This document shows positions 35,276 to 45,709 of a stretch of 64,000 nt of DNA, piece by piece. Source of the stretch: Burkholderia sp. Ax-1719. Lineage in GTDB: Bacteria; Pseudomonadota; Gammaproteobacteria; Burkholderiales; Burkholderiaceae. Under the pieces are notes generated by a model, which made no database searches, was not told the origin of the DNA, and was given only the letters and a program-made list of their open reading frames with translations. The position numbers and the translations under genes were made by a program. The stretch is taken from positions 406,756-470,755 of the forward strand of contig NZ_VWWJ01000003.1 of NCBI RefSeq assembly GCF_011753055.1, in the 5' to 3' direction. Every line of letters begins with the position of its first letter. Within the stretch, counting starts at the first letter, position 1.

Positions 35276-36499
35276 TCACTTCCCGCCGCGCAGCGTGCGC
35301 CACACAAGCCCGAGCGCGCCGACGACCAGCGACAGCGCCGCGAGCCACAAGGAAGGCGAAAACGAGCCGCTCGACGCCGCGAGCGGCGCGGCCACCAGCG
35401 GCCCCAGAATCTGGCCGATCCCGTACGCGCCAGTCGCATAGCCCATGAGCGCGGCGGCATGATCGCCGCGCATGATGCGGGCCTCGCGCATCGCGAAAAG
35501 CGTGATCGCCGTGAACGGCAAGCCGATCAGCACGCTGCCCAATGAAAAGCCCGCCGCGTTGGGCCAGACGATGCCCGAAGCGATCCCGAGCGCCTGCAAC
35601 ACATAGCAGGCAGCCAGCAATAGCCGGTTATCCCAGTGCAGCGGCAGACGCGCCGCGAACAGCGCACCGACGATCAGCGCCGCGCCGAACATCGGCCAGA
35701 ACAGATCCGGCCAGATCGAGCCCGGCAGCGCGTGGCGCGCGATCACCGGCAAAAAGGTCGCGGTGATGATGTAGCCGAAGCCGGGCACGCCGTAGAGCAC
35801 GACGAGCCAGAAAGCGTCGGCGCGGCTGGCCGACGCCTTGGCCGCCGTTTGCATCATTGGCGCGGCGGCAGCGGCATGCGCCGGATGCGGCGTTTCGACG
35901 AACACCGGCCAGACGATCGCCACGATCAGCGCACACACCAGACCGAAGCCGATCCACCCTGCCCGCGCGCCCAGGCCGCCCGCCGCGCTCACCAGCAGGC
36001 CCGTCGCAACGATGCCGACGCCCGGGCCCGTGTAGATCACGCCACTCCACGCATGCGCGCCCAGCTGCGTGAGCCGGCGCAAACCCCATTGCGACGCGAA
36101 CACGAAGGTCGCCGCACTCACCGCGCCCGCCACGAAGCGCACGATCGCCCACAGCCAGAACGACTGCGTGAGGCCCATCACGATCGTCAGCACCGCCGTG
36201 GCCGCCAGGCCCGTGCGCACCACCCGTGCGGGCGCGAAACGCAGCGCCGCGCACCCCATCGCGCCAACGAAGTAACCCGCGTAATTGAGCGACGCGAGCC
36301 AGCTGCCGTGGCGCAGGTCCAGACCGCCGCCATGCAGCATCAGCGGCAGCAGCGGCGTGAAAGCAAAGCGCCCGATGCCGAGCGCAGCCGCCAGCGTCAA
36401 CATGCAGGCGAGCGCCGCGCGGCGCGCCTCGTGTCGATGCACAAGCGGCTGCGCCAAAGTGGCATTCGAGGCATTGGGGCGGGAAGCGGCGTTATTCAT
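35276..36499 (-). CDS. YbfB/YjiJ-family MFS transporter
   Basis: A 407-residue major-facilitator protein with about 12 membrane spans. It opens with the family pattern LACMLTLAAALGIGRFAFTPLLPLML and continues with GSWLASLNYAGYFVGAMGCA and FVFASQWGLRRL, as in YbfB/YjiJ proteins of unknown substrate. The start at 36499 gives a short polar N-terminus. It is divergent from a LysR gene 132 bases away, a typical arrangement in which the regulator controls the transporter. Confidence 0.87.
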   Translation of the reverse strand: MNNAASRPNASNATLAQPLVHRHEARRAALACMLTLAAALGIGRFAFTPLLPLMLHGGGLDLRHGSWLASLNYAGYFVGAMGCAALRFAPARVVRTGLAATAVLTIVMGLTQSFWLWAIVRFVAGAVSAATFVFASQWGLRRLTQLGAHAWSGVIYTGPGVGIVATGLLVSAAGGLGARAGWIGFGLVCALIVAIVWPVFVETPHPAHAAAAAPMMQTAAKASASRADAFWLVVLYGVPGFGYIITATFLPVIARHALPGSIWPDLFWPMFGAALIVGALFAARLPLHWDNRLLLAACYVLQALGIASGIVWPNAAGFSLGSVLIGLPFTAITLFAMREARIMRGDHAAALMGYATGAYGIGQILGPLVAAPLAASSGSFSPSLWLAALSLVVGALGLVWRTLRGGK

Positions 36500-36631
36500 G
36501 ATCGGAACCGGATACAGGGTCAAAGCGCTGAAGAACAGCATCGCGCACGACGCCGTTCCGATCATCTTAGTCACCCAAAACGTTCACGAAAAATGAATTA
36601 TCATGAATCAATCCATCCCAAGGAGAGAATC

Positions 36632-37540
36632 ATGGATCTGGCCGCGCTGGCGATCTTTCGGGCCGTGGTGCGCGAAAACGGTGTGACGCGGGCTGCCGCC
36701 AAGCTCAACCGCGTGCAGTCGAATGTCACCACGCGCATCAAGCAACTTGAAGAGCAACTGGGCACCGCACTCTTCACGCGCGATGGCCGGCGCCTCGTAC
36801 TCACGCCCGCCGGCGAAACCCTGCTGCCCTATGCCGAGCGTCTGCTGGCACTCGCCGACGAAGCGCGCCACGCGCTCAAGGCCGGGCGTCCTTCCGGGCG
36901 GCTTCGGCTGGGCACCATGGAGAGCGTGGCGGCGAGCCGCCTGCCCGGCGTGCTGGCGCGCTACCACCAGAACTGGCCCGACGTGACGCTCGAACTGGAA
37001 ACCGGCACGACCGGCTGCCTGATCGAGCGACTGCGCGAATTCGAAGTCGACGCCGCACTCATCGCCACGCCGCTCGCCGGTGCGCCCGACCCCGACGTGT
37101 TCGAATGCGTACCTGTCTATCGGGAAGAGCTGGTGATGATCACGCCGCGCGGACATCGTCCGATCCGTCAGCCCGGCGATGTGGCGCTCTCAACGCTGGT
37201 CGCGTTCGAGCGCGGCTGCGCCTACCGCAGCTATGTGGAAGCGTGGTATCTGGAGCACGGCATCCGCCCTACGCGCGTGCTGGAGCTGGGCTCGTATCAC
37301 GCGATCGTCGCCTGTGTGGCGGCGGGCGCAGGCGTGGCGGTCGCGCCGCGTTCGGTGCTCGATCTGCCACGCAGTGCCGACGACATCACGATTCACTCGC
37401 TTGGCGCGCTCGGCCAGATCGATACCTTGCTCGTGTGGCGGCGCGGACATTTTTCGCCGGCGCTGGATGCGCTGAAATCGGCGCTGCTGGAGCATGCGCG
37501 CAGCGAAACGCCTGCGAGCACTGAAGTCGCTACCGCGTAA
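36632..37540 (+). CDS. LysR-family transcriptional regulator
   Basis: A 302-residue LysR protein. The N-terminal winged helix-turn-helix covers about residues 1-60, including VTRAAAKLNRVQSNVTTRIKQLEEQLG. The effector-binding domain runs from about residue 90 (GRLRLGTMESVAASRLPGVL) and has a basic patch near the end. AAGGAGAG just before the ATG at 36632 fixes the start. It very probably controls the divergent MFS gene; the intergenic 36500-36631 holds imperfect palindromes (TGAATTATCATGAATCA region) suitable for LysR binding. The inducer is unknown. Confidence 0.93.
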   Translation: MDLAALAIFRAVVRENGVTRAAAKLNRVQSNVTTRIKQLEEQLGTALFTRDGRRLVLTPAGETLLPYAERLLALADEARHALKAGRPSGRLRLGTMESVAASRLPGVLARYHQNWPDVTLELETGTTGCLIERLREFEVDAALIATPLAGAPDPDVFECVPVYREELVMITPRGHRPIRQPGDVALSTLVAFERGCAYRSYVEAWYLEHGIRPTRVLELGSYHAIVACVAAGAGVAVAPRSVLDLPRSADDITIHSLGALGQIDTLLVWRRGHFSPALDALKSALLEHARSETPASTEVATA

Positions 37541-37549
37541 GCATCAAAC

Positions 37550-37582
37550 AAAAAGGGCCGCTCATCCGAGCAGCCCTTTTTT
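37550..37582. terminator. Terminator between the LysR gene and alaS
   Basis: A long stem with one mismatch (AAAAAGGGC-CGCTC / GAGC-A-GCCCTTTTTT) around the loop ATCC. A- and T-runs flank it on both sides, so it can serve both converging genes. Confidence 0.85.
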
Positions 37583-37609
37583 ACCGTCGAGTCCCGGAGG
37601 ACTCAGCGC

Positions 37610-40234
37610 TTACAGCTTTGCTTCGACCCAGCCCTTCACGCCTGCGAGCGCGGCCGGCAGATTGGCCGGTTCCGTGCCGCCAGCCTGCGCCATGTCCGGA
37701 CGGCCGCCGCCCTTGCCGCCCACCTGCTGGGCGACGAAGTTCACCAGCTCACCGGCCTTGACCTTCTTGCTCGCCTCAGCGGTCACGCCCGCAATCAGGC
37801 TGACCTTGCCGCCTTCGACGGCCGCCAGCACGATCGCTGCGCTCTTGAGCTTGTCCTTGAGCTTGTCGACGGTTTCGCGCAGCGTCTTGGAGTCCGCGCC
37901 TTCGAGCGTGGCGGCGAGCACGTGCACGCCGTTCACTTCGATGGCCTGGCCCACGAGTTCGTCGCCCTGGCTCGACGCCAGCTTCGACTTCAGCGCGCCC
38001 AGTTCCTTCTCCAGCGACTTCACCTGATCCTGCACCTGCGCGATGCGCTGCGTCAGTTCCGAAGGCTGCGCCTTGAGCGCCGCGGCCGCTGCATTGATGC
38101 GCGCGTCGAGGTCCTGCACGAAGCGCACGGCGTTGTCGCCCGTGATCGCTTCCACGCGACGGATACCGGCTGCAACGCCGCCTTCCATCACGATCTTGAA
38201 GAGGCCGATGTCGCCGCTGCGATGCACGTGCGTGCCGCCGCAAAGTTCGCGCGAGAAGCCGAGATCCAGCACGCGCACTTCGTCGCCGTATTTTTCGCCG
38301 AACAGCGCCATTGCGCCGCCCTTCACCGCTTCGTCGTAGGGCATCACGCGCACGATGCCCGGCGCGTTGGCCAGCACTTCGGCGTTGACGATTTCTTCGA
38401 CGCGGCGGATCTGCTCGTCCGTCATCGGCGCGTTGTGCGCGAAGTCGAAACGGGTCTTGTCGGCGTCGACCAGCGAGCCCTTCTGTTGCACGTGCGCGCC
38501 CAGCACTTCGCGCAGCGCCTTGTGCATCAGGTGGGTGGCCGAGTGATTGCGCTGCGTGCGCGCACGGCGCACCGCGTCGATTTCCGCCTTCACGACGTCG
38601 CCAACCTTCAGCGTGCCTTGTTCCAGCGTGCCGTGATGGCCGCTCACATCGGCCTGAACCTTGAGCGTATCGGCGACGGCGAAACGGATGCTCGCGTTCG
38701 AGATCACGCCCTGGTCGCCGACCTGGCCGCCCGATTCCGCGTAGAACGGCGTGTGGTCGAGCACGACCACGGCGTCCTGACCGGCCTTCACTTCGTTGAC
38801 CGATGCGCCGTCCACATACAGCGCGACCACCTTGGCGTCGTCGAAAGCGATTTCTTCGTAGCCGTGGAACGTGGTCTTCGCGCCCGAGTATTCGAGGCCC
38901 GCTGCCATCTTGAACTTGCCAGCCGCACGCGCCTGTTCGCGCTGGCGCGCCATCGCTTCGTCGAAGGCGGCTTCGTCAACGGTCACGTTGCGTTCGCGGC
39001 AGACGTCGGCCGTGAGGTCAAGCGGGAAACCGTAGGTGTCGTGCAGCTTGAACGCGAGTTCGCCGTCGAGCGTCTTGCCGCCCTTCGAATCCAGATCCGC
39101 CAGCGCGGCGTCGAGAATCGACATGCCGTGCTCGATGGTTTCGAAGAAGCGCTCTTCTTCCTGACGCAGCACGTCCGTCACACGCTGTTGCGCTTCGGCC
39201 AGTTCCGGATAGGCCGCGCCCATTTCCGCGACCAGATCGGCCACCAGCTTGTGGAAGAACGAACCCTTGCGGCCCAGTTTGTAGCCGTGGCGGATCGCGC
39301 GGCGCACGATACGGCGCAGCACGTAGCCGCGGCCTTCGTTGCCCGGAATCACGCCGTCCACGATCAGGAACGAGCAGGCGCGGATGTGATCGGCGATCAC
39401 CTTCAGCGAGTTGTTTCCCAGATCCGTGATGCCGGTCTCGCGCGCGGCGGCCTTGATCAGGTTCTGGAACAGGTCGATTTCGTAGTTGCTGTGCACGTGC
39501 TGCAGCACGGCTGCAAGACGCTCGAGGCCCATGCCCGTGTCGACGCTCTGCTTGGGCAACTTCGTCATGTTGCCTTGCGGATCGCGATTGAACTGCATGA
39601 ACACGAGATTCCAGATCTCGATAAAGCGGTCGCCGTCTTCTTCAGGCGATCCCGGCGGGCCGCCCCACACTTCCGGACCGTGGTCGTAGAACACTTCCGA
39701 GCACGGGCCGCACGGGCCGGTATCGCCCATGGTCCAGAAGTTGTCCGAGGCGTAACGCGCACCCTTGTTGTCGCCGATGCGGATGATGCGTTCTTTCGGC
39801 ACGCCGATTTCGTTTTCCCAGATGGCGAACGCTTCGTCGTCTTCCTGGTAGACGGTGACGGTGAGCTTGTCCGCCGGCAGCCCGTAGACCTTGGTCAGCA
39901 GTTCCCAGCAGTAGTGGATCGCGTCACGCTTGAAGTAGTCGCCGAACGAGAAGTTGCCGAGCATCTCGAAGAACGTGTGGTGACGCGCGGTATAGCCGAC
40001 GTTTTCGAGGTCGTTGTGCTTGCCGCCTGCGCGCACGCTGCGCTGCGCCGTGGTCGCGCGCGAGTACGGACGCGATTCGGCGCCGAGGAACACGTCCTTG
40101 AACTGCACCATGCCCGAGTTGGTAAAGAGCAAGGTGGGGTCGTTGCCCGGCACGAGGCTCGACGAGCGCACGATCGTGTGGCCCTTCGATTCGAAGAACT
40201 TGAGGAATTTCTCGCGGATTTCGGAGGCTTTCAT
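37610..40234 (-). CDS. alaS: Alanyl-tRNA synthetase
   Basis: An 874-residue class II synthetase charging tRNA-Ala. The catalytic domain begins [18 protein letters not shown] and has [14 protein letters not shown]. The editing domain carries zinc-binding HSATHLMH and [15 protein letters not shown] motifs. A coiled-coil ([29 protein letters not shown]) links to the C-Ala domain ([15 protein letters not shown]). The length is as expected. It is monocistronic, convergent with the LysR gene. Confidence 0.96.
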   Translation of the reverse strand: MKASEIREKFLKFFESKGHTIVRSSSLVPGNDPTLLFTNSGMVQFKDVFLGAESRPYSRATTAQRSVRAGGKHNDLENVGYTARHHTFFEMLGNFSFGDYFKRDAIHYCWELLTKVYGLPADKLTVTVYQEDDEAFAIWENEIGVPKERIIRIGDNKGARYASDNFWTMGDTGPCGPCSEVFYDHGPEVWGGPPGSPEEDGDRFIEIWNLVFMQFNRDPQGNMTKLPKQSVDTGMGLERLAAVLQHVHSNYEIDLFQNLIKAAARETGITDLGNNSLKVIADHIRACSFLIVDGVIPGNEGRGYVLRRIVRRAIRHGYKLGRKGSFFHKLVADLVAEMGAAYPELAEAQQRVTDVLRQEEERFFETIEHGMSILDAALADLDSKGGKTLDGELAFKLHDTYGFPLDLTADVCRERNVTVDEAAFDEAMARQREQARAAGKFKMAAGLEYSGAKTTFHGYEEIAFDDAKVVALYVDGASVNEVKAGQDAVVVLDHTPFYAESGGQVGDQGVISNASIRFAVADTLKVQADVSGHHGTLEQGTLKVGDVVKAEIDAVRRARTQRNHSATHLMHKALREVLGAHVQQKGSLVDADKTRFDFAHNAPMTDEQIRRVEEIVNAEVLANAPGIVRVMPYDEAVKGGAMALFGEKYGDEVRVLDLGFSRELCGGTHVHRSGDIGLFKIVMEGGVAAGIRRVEAITGDNAVRFVQDLDARINAAAAALKAQPSELTQRIAQVQDQVKSLEKELGALKSKLASSQGDELVGQAIEVNGVHVLAATLEGADSKTLRETVDKLKDKLKSAAIVLAAVEGGKVSLIAGVTAEASKKVKAGELVNFVAQQVGGKGGGRPDMAQAGGTEPANLPAALAGVKGWVEAKL

Positions 40235-40551
40235 GGCGTGCTGTATTTACCTTCGGGGCGTCTGTGCTGAATCTTGTTTGATCGCGGAAACGCGTGGTTC
40301 ATGCGCATTTCCATGATGCTGAATCGACCGATTATACGGGATCGCCGCACGCTCGCGGCGGCGCACTCGGCATGGCGTGCAGGCTTGCCACAGTGGCGCG
40401 CGGCACGTGACATCGGCGCATTTTATGTTCCGCTTAGCGGAACAGTGTACCGAAATTTGACACGTGCGAGGGGGGATCGCTTAAGATGGACCGCACATCC
40501 GCCGCGCCGCGCGCGCAGGCAATGACCTAAAACGACATTGGAAGACACCGC
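40235..40551. promoter_or_regulatory. Divergent control region of alaS and the CoA-transferase gene, with a perfect operator-like palindrome
   Basis: This 317-base stretch has no gene. GTTCCGC-TTA-GCGGAAC (40427-40443) is a perfect 7-bp inverted repeat. Thirteen bases after it comes a consensus -35 TTGACA (40457-40462), then TTAAGA (40481-40486) 18 bases on, a plausible plus-strand promoter about 65 bases before the CoA-transferase ATG. The palindrome resembles IclR-type operators in form. Which regulator binds is unknown. Confidence 0.5.
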
Positions 40552-41772
40552 ATGGGCGCTCTGAGCCACATTCGCGTACTCGATCTCACCCGCGTCCTCG
40601 CCGGTCCGTGGTGCGCACAGACCCTCGCCGATTTCGGCGCCGACGTCATCAAGGTGGAGCGCCCGGGCGCCGGCGACGACACGCGCCACTGGGGGCCGCC
40701 GTACCTCAAGACGCCCGCGGGCGAAGACACAGCCGAAGCCGCCTATTACCTCGCCGCGAACCGCAACAAGCGCTCGGTAACGGTGGATATCGCCACGCCC
40801 GAGGGCCAGCGCATCGTGCGCGAACTCGCCGCGCAGAGCGACGTGGTGCTGGAGAACTACAAGGCGGGCCAGTTGAAGAAGTACGGGCTCGATTACGACT
40901 CGCTGCGCGAAGTGAAACCGGACATCGTCTATTGCTCGGTGACGGGTTTCGGGCAGACCGGGCCGTATGCGTCGCGCGCGGGCTACGACTTCATCGTGCA
41001 AGGCATGGGCGGTTTCATGAGCATCACGGGCGAGCGCGACGCCCTGCCCGGCGGCGGTCCGCAAAAGGCAGGCGTGGCGATCGCCGATCTCATGACCGGC
41101 ATGTACGCGACCGTCGCCGTGCTCACGGCGCTGGCGCACCGCGACCGCACGGGTGAAGGCCAGTACATCGACATGGCCTTGCTCGACGTGCAGGTGGCAA
41201 TGCTGGCCAACATGAACTCGAATTACCTCGCGAGCGGCAACCCGCCCGCGCGCTGGGGCAATGCGCATCCGAATATCGTGCCCTATCAGGCGTTCCAGAC
41301 CCGCGACAGCTGGATCATCCTCGCCATCGGCAATGATGGGCAGTTCCGCAAGTTCGTCGAAGTCGCGGGCGCGCCTCATCTGGCCGACGATGCGCGTTTC
41401 GCCACCAACCCCGAACGCGTGCGCCATCGCGATACGCTGCTGCCGATCGTGGCGGAGCTGATCCGCGCGCGCAGCAAGGCCGACTGGATTAGTGCCCTGG
41501 AAGGCGCGGGCGTGCCGTGCGGGCCGATCAACAATCTCGCCGAGGTGTTTGAAAACGAGCAGGTGATCGCGCGCGGCATGCAGGTGGATGTGCCGCATCC
41601 GTCGGGCGGCACGGCGCGACTGGTGCGCAATCCCATCCGCATGAGCGCGACGCCGCCGGCCGTGGCGGCGCATCCGCCGACGCTCGGCGAACACACGGAG
41701 GCGGTCCTGCGCGACGTGCTCGGCTATGACGGCGAGCGCGTCGCGGCGTTGCGCGACAAGGGTGTGGTTTAA
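40552..41772 (+). CDS. CaiB/BaiF family (class III) CoA-transferase
   Basis: A 406-residue class III CoA-transferase that moves CoA between carboxylic acids through an enzyme-bound aspartyl anhydride. The start matches the family (MGALSHIRVLDLTRVLAGPWCAQTLADFGADVIKVERPG). The catalytic Asp is D179 in VAIADLMTGMYA. Later comes the PCGPINNL segment typical of the family. The substrate pair is unknown; glutarate/succinyl-CoA-type members look like this but cannot be told apart. It has its own promoter and possible operator, and overlaps the convergent hydrolase gene by 4 bases at the stops. Confidence 0.92.
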   Translation: MGALSHIRVLDLTRVLAGPWCAQTLADFGADVIKVERPGAGDDTRHWGPPYLKTPAGEDTAEAAYYLAANRNKRSVTVDIATPEGQRIVRELAAQSDVVLENYKAGQLKKYGLDYDSLREVKPDIVYCSVTGFGQTGPYASRAGYDFIVQGMGGFMSITGERDALPGGGPQKAGVAIADLMTGMYATVAVLTALAHRDRTGEGQYIDMALLDVQVAMLANMNSNYLASGNPPARWGNAHPNIVPYQAFQTRDSWIILAIGNDGQFRKFVEVAGAPHLADDARFATNPERVRHRDTLLPIVAELIRARSKADWISALEGAGVPCGPINNLAEVFENEQVIARGMQVDVPHPSGGTARLVRNPIRMSATPPAVAAHPPTLGEHTEAVLRDVLGYDGERVAALRDKGVV

Positions 41773-42341
41773 GCGTCTTTCATCGACATCAGCCACGCGA
41801 AACCCTGCGGCCAGTCAGCCAGGCCGCTTTCCGCGTTGATGTGCCCGCGTGCGCCGATGTTTTCCCAGCGGCTGCCCCACGCCAGCGCGCAGCGCTGCGA
41901 AAACGCCACGCTGCCGTAGGGATCGTCGGTGCTGGCGACGACGATGCTGGCAAACGGCAGCGCGGCGAGCGGCACCGGATCGAAGCCATGCGCGTCGCGG
42001 GGGAATTCGGGGCCATGCGGGTCCGGCAGCGCCACCAGCAGCGCGCCCGCCACTTTGGCGCGGGTTTGCGCGCTGGCGTGGCGCGTCGCCCAATGCGCCA
42101 CCGTCAGGCAGCCCAGGCTGTGCGCCGCCAGCAGCACGCTCCTTTCTGCGCCAGTTTCGGCGGTCAGCGCCGCTTCCAGCGCGGCGCACCACGCGTCGCA
42201 AACCGGCTGAGTCCAGTTCTGATCGGGCATGCGCAGGCGCTCGAAGCCCGTGTGCGCGGCTTCCCAGCGCGTTTGCCAGTGTCCTGGCCCCGAGTTCATA
42301 TAGCCTGGCAGCACCAGCACGCGCGGCTCGCTCATCGTCAT
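41769..42341 (-). CDS. RBBP9/YdeN-family serine hydrolase
   Basis: A 190-residue alpha/beta hydrolase of the small RBBP9 type. The family start is [21 protein letters not shown]. The nucleophile elbow is HSLGC with Ser75, the acid is Asp139 or Asp140 (STDDPYG) and the base is His167 in GHINAESGL, so the triad is complete. The ATG at 42341 has GGAG five bases upstream; the ATG at 42335 is the alternative. The natural substrate is unknown. Its stop overlaps that of the CoA-transferase. It is divergent from glnS. Confidence 0.9.
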   Translation of the reverse strand: MTMSEPRVLVLPGYMNSGPGHWQTRWEAAHTGFERLRMPDQNWTQPVCDAWCAALEAALTAETGAERSVLLAAHSLGCLTVAHWATRHASAQTRAKVAGALLVALPDPHGPEFPRDAHGFDPVPLAALPFASIVVASTDDPYGSVAFSQRCALAWGSRWENIGARGHINAESGLADWPQGFAWLMSMKDA

Positions 42342-42526
42342 TTGTTCTCCGGCAAAGTGAGGCGGACGCGACACCCCGACGCCTGGACTGGCGGGAAAGG
42401 TCGCGTCAGGTAGAATGGAAGGCACCACCGGCGCGCGGTGCGGCTTCGGCAGGGTTGAAAATTCAACGCTCACCTGCCGACAGGCTGGCCACTTGCATCG
42501 CGCCCTCGAACGACTTCCCTTTTCGC

Positions 42527-44245
42527 ATGAATACCGAACGTAAAGACGCCGACCGCACGGACGCGCCTGCGGCATCCAATTTCATCCGCAACATCATCGA
42601 CGACGACAACCGCTCGGGCAAGTGGGCGCAGCGCGTGGAAACGCGCTTCCCGCCTGAGCCGAACGGTTATCTGCACATCGGCCACGCGAAGAGCATCTGC
42701 CTGAACTTCGGCGTCGCGCAGCGCTATGACGGCGTTTGCCACCTGCGCTTCGACGACACGAACCCGGAAAAGGAAAGCGTCGAATACGTCAATTCGATCA
42801 TCGACGCGGTCACCTGGCTTGGCTTCGAGTGGAAGAAGGAAGAGAAGGAATACCTCTTCTACGCCAGCGACTACTACGACAAGCTCTACGAATTCGCCGA
42901 ACTGCTGATCCAGCGCGGCAAGGCTTACGTGGACAGCCAGTCGCCGGAAGAGATGCGCGCAAACCGCGGCTCGGCCACGGAAGCAGGCAAGAATTCGCCG
43001 TTCCGCGATCGCTCCGTCGAAGAAAACCTCGACCTGTTCCGCCGCATGAAGGCCGGTGAGTTCGAGGAAGGCGCGCACGTGCTGCGCGCCAAGATCGACA
43101 TGGCCGCGCCGAACTTTAATCTGCGCGACCCGGTCATCTACCGCATCCGCTTCGCTCACCACTATCGCACCGGCGACAAGTGGTGCGTGTACCCGATGTA
43201 TGACTACACGCATTGCATTTCGGATGCGCTGGAAGGCATCACGCACTCGCTGTGCACGCTGGAATTCGAAGATCACCGTCCGCTGTACGACTGGGTGCTC
43301 AACGAACTGGCCGACGCCGGCGTGTTCGCGCGTCCGCTGCCGCAACAGATCGAGTTCTCGCGTCTGAACCTCACGTACGCGATCACCAGCAAGCGCAAGC
43401 TGCTGCAACTGGTGACCGAAAACCACGTCGATGGCTGGGACGATCCGCGTATGCCGACCATCGTCGGTGTGCGTCGTCGCGGCTTCACGCCCGATGCGAT
43501 CAAGCTGTTCTGCGAGCGCATTGGCGTGACCAAGGTCGATTCGTGGATCGACATGAGCGTGTTCGAAGGCGCGCTGCGCGACGATCTGGACGACAAGGCG
43601 CCGCGTGCGACCGCCGTGCTCGATCCGCTCAAGCTGATCGTCGACAACTATCCCGAAGGCCAGTCGGAACTCTGCAGCGCGCCGGTGCATCCGCATCATC
43701 CGGAGCGCGGCAACCGCGAATTCACGTTCTCGCGCGAACTGTGGATCGAGCGCGAAGACTTCCAGGAAACGCCGCCCAAGGGCTATTTCCGCCTGTTCCC
43801 GGGCAACAAGGTGCGCCTGAAGTACGGCTTCGTGGTGGAATGCACGGGCGCAGAGAAGGACGCCGACGGCAACATCGTCGCCGTGCATTGCAACTACTTC
43901 CCGGACAGCAAATCGGGCACCGAAGGCTCCAGCAACTACAAGGTCAAGGGCACGATCCAGTTCATCAGCGCCGACAACGCCGTGCCGGCCGAAGTGCGCC
44001 TTTACGACCGTCTGTTCCGCGAAGAGCAGCCGGATGCGGGCGGCCGCGACTTCCTCGAAGCGCTGAACCCGGATTCGAAGCGCGTCGTTCAGGCGTATGT
44101 CGAACCGGCCGCGCGCGAAGCCGCGCCGGAAGACCGCTTCCAGTTCGAGCGTCATGGCTACTTCGTCGCCGACCGCTACGACTCGAAGCCGGGCGCACCG
44201 GTGTTCAACCGCATCGTCGGTCTGCGCGACAGCTGGGGCAAGTAA
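42527..44245 (+). CDS. glnS: Glutaminyl-tRNA synthetase
   Basis: A 572-residue class I synthetase. The HIGH motif is HIGH at residues 50-53 in [15 protein letters not shown]. The KMSKS-equivalent lies in the [12 protein letters not shown] segment (about residues 285-296). The C-terminal anticodon-binding beta-barrels follow, with [12 protein letters not shown] and [20 protein letters not shown]. It is slightly longer at the N-terminus than E. coli GlnS. A strong terminator follows 26 bases after the stop. Confidence 0.96.
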   Translation: MNTERKDADRTDAPAASNFIRNIIDDDNRSGKWAQRVETRFPPEPNGYLHIGHAKSICLNFGVAQRYDGVCHLRFDDTNPEKESVEYVNSIIDAVTWLGFEWKKEEKEYLFYASDYYDKLYEFAELLIQRGKAYVDSQSPEEMRANRGSATEAGKNSPFRDRSVEENLDLFRRMKAGEFEEGAHVLRAKIDMAAPNFNLRDPVIYRIRFAHHYRTGDKWCVYPMYDYTHCISDALEGITHSLCTLEFEDHRPLYDWVLNELADAGVFARPLPQQIEFSRLNLTYAITSKRKLLQLVTENHVDGWDDPRMPTIVGVRRRGFTPDAIKLFCERIGVTKVDSWIDMSVFEGALRDDLDDKAPRATAVLDPLKLIVDNYPEGQSELCSAPVHPHHPERGNREFTFSRELWIEREDFQETPPKGYFRLFPGNKVRLKYGFVVECTGAEKDADGNIVAVHCNYFPDSKSGTEGSSNYKVKGTIQFISADNAVPAEVRLYDRLFREEQPDAGGRDFLEALNPDSKRVVQAYVEPAAREAAPEDRFQFERHGYFVADRYDSKPGAPVFNRIVGLRDSWGK

Positions 44246-44271
44246 GCGCCCTGCCCGCATCGCCGAAAGTC

Positions 44272-44299
44272 AAAAAGCCCTGCAATTGCAGGGCTTTTT
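44272..44299. terminator. Bidirectional terminator between glnS and the Nudix gene
   Basis: A 12-bp perfect stem, AAAAAGCCCTGC with GCAGGGCTTTTT, around AATT, flanked by T-runs on both strands. Confidence 0.9.
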
Positions 44300-44314
44300 C
44301 ATTTGCGCGCCGGA

Positions 44315-44767
44315 TTATTCCAGGCGCTCGTGCAACTCCGCCAGCGAGAGCGTGGTGTGGAACAGACGCGCGAGACTACGGCTCGCGTACTGATCGACAT
44401 CGGCGGGCGCGGTCCAGCGCCACGCGTCCATCTCGGGAATCATCACACCGTCATGGCGGCGCGGAAACATCGACACACACACGCAGCGCGACACATCGAG
44501 TTCGCTCTGCAGCGCGCGCGCCGCGAACAGATGCAGATCCTTGTCGCGCCGATACGCGAAACGCCCGAGATCGAGCAGACGCGCCTGGTCGATGGCGATG
44601 CCCGTCTCTTCGACCATCTCGCGCAGCGCGCTCTGCGCCTCGGTTTCGCCGGGCTCGCCCTGCCCCTTCGGAATGTCCCAATGGCCGGTGCCGGTTGCAT
44701 GAGCGAGCAGCACGCGGCCCTGCGCATCGAGCAACACGATGCCGCATGAAACGATCTTCCCTGTCAC
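44315..44767 (-). CDS. Nudix hydrolase
   Basis: A 150-residue Nudix protein. The box GQGEPGETEAQSALREMVEETGI (too long to be a chance match) starts near residue 35 and fits the G-x5-E-x7-REU-x-EE-x-G-U consensus fully. It starts with GTG at 44767, preceded by GAGG at good distance. It is similar in size to RppH and diadenosine polyphosphate hydrolases, but lacks enough signature to choose between them. It lies 7 bases downstream of the periplasmic protein gene at 44775, on the same strand, so the two may be cotranscribed. Confidence 0.88.
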   Translation of the reverse strand: MTGKIVSCGIVLLDAQGRVLLAHATGTGHWDIPKGQGEPGETEAQSALREMVEETGIAIDQARLLDLGRFAYRRDKDLHLFAARALQSELDVSRCVCVSMFPRRHDGVMIPEMDAWRWTAPADVDQYASRSLARLFHTTLSLAELHERLE

Positions 44768-44774
44768 TGCGCCC

Positions 44775-45161
44775 TCAATGCTTCTTCTGATAGACCCAGT
44801 CGCCCTCGCCGACGCGGCAGAACTGCGGGCGCACCGTCATCGACTGGCCCTTGGCGTTGACCACCACGTCCGAACTGCGGCAGGTCTTGTCGCCGTCCTT
44901 TTCGGTCTTGGTGACCGTGATGGTGGCGTCGATCTTCACGCTGTTGCGCAGCCCGTCGTTATTCCAGTTGACCGTTTCGCCGTCCTGCTTCGTGGCGACC
45001 GCTTCACGCACGGCATGCGCGAGCGAGTTGTAGTCGGCCTGCTTCATCCACGAGGCCGGCGTGTCGGTGAGAAAGTTAAGGTTGGCGGCCTGCGCGGCCG
45101 GCGCGAGCGCCACGACGCACGCGGCGGCAAAGCCGGACAGAACACGGGACAAGGTCGACAT
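44775..45161 (-). CDS. Exported RT0821/Lpp0805-like surface protein
   Basis: A 128-residue protein with a clear signal peptide (residues 1 to about 25, ending PAAQAA). The mature part (SWMKQADYNSLAHAVREAVATKQDGETVNWNNDGLRNSVKI, then TCRSSDVVVNAKGQS and a C-terminal FCRVGEGDWVY) resembles the RT0821/Lpp0805 17-kDa surface-protein group. Two cysteines (about residues 93 and 115) may form a disulfide. AGGAGA just before the ATG at 45161 supports the start. Its role is unknown. Confidence 0.75.
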   Translation of the reverse strand: MSTLSRVLSGFAAACVVALAPAAQAANLNFLTDTPASWMKQADYNSLAHAVREAVATKQDGETVNWNNDGLRNSVKIDATITVTKTEKDGDKTCRSSDVVVNAKGQSMTVRPQFCRVGEGDWVYQKKH

Positions 45162-45390
45162 TCGAACGTTCTCCTGGAAGGGCAAAAGGGCGGCGATCTC
45201 TTCGAAACTTCTCGAAAAGCATAGCATGCGCCCTATTTTTGCCTTGCGTGTCTGGCCAGTTCCGGCCCGTGCGGCGACGCGCTTTCCTGGTGCGATTGCG
45301 CTTTTTTAGGATTGCTCCGATGGAGCGTCTGACAGCGGGAACGTAGCCTTGCACTGTCATCTGCTTATGCACGAACAGGAGGTTCCCGTC

Positions 45391-45645
45391 ATGACCTACG
45401 CCATCGCCCTACGTATTTTCGCCGTCATGCTCGCTCTGCTGTGCATCGGTCTGATGTCGCTGATTGCCCACCACACGGCAGCGCCCCGCGCCGACCAACG
45501 CGTCGATCAACCGGCCGCGCACTTCGCGATCCGCTTCGACAACGCCCCGCGCTGGCCCGAGACCGTGCTGCGCGGCGGCACGGTCTGCCTGCTCGTTTCG
45601 TTCGTGCTCCTCACGGCGACCTGCCTGCTGATCGCGGGCATCTGA
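45391..45645 (+). CDS. Small membrane protein of unknown function
   Basis: An 84-residue protein with two hydrophobic segments (about residues 5-24 and 62-83) flanking a short polar loop with APRADQRVDQPAAHFAIRF. A very good AGGAGGT ribosome site precedes the ATG at 45391. I do not recognise a family. It lies between the exported protein gene (divergent) and the di-haem peroxidase gene (convergent). Confidence 0.7.
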   Translation: MTYAIALRIFAVMLALLCIGLMSLIAHHTAAPRADQRVDQPAAHFAIRFDNAPRWPETVLRGGTVCLLVSFVLLTATCLLIAGI

Positions 45646-45709
45646 GTGCGCATCAACGCCCCCATCAACGCCCGCATCATCACCGACCAACCGCGATGCC
45701 CGTGCGCGA

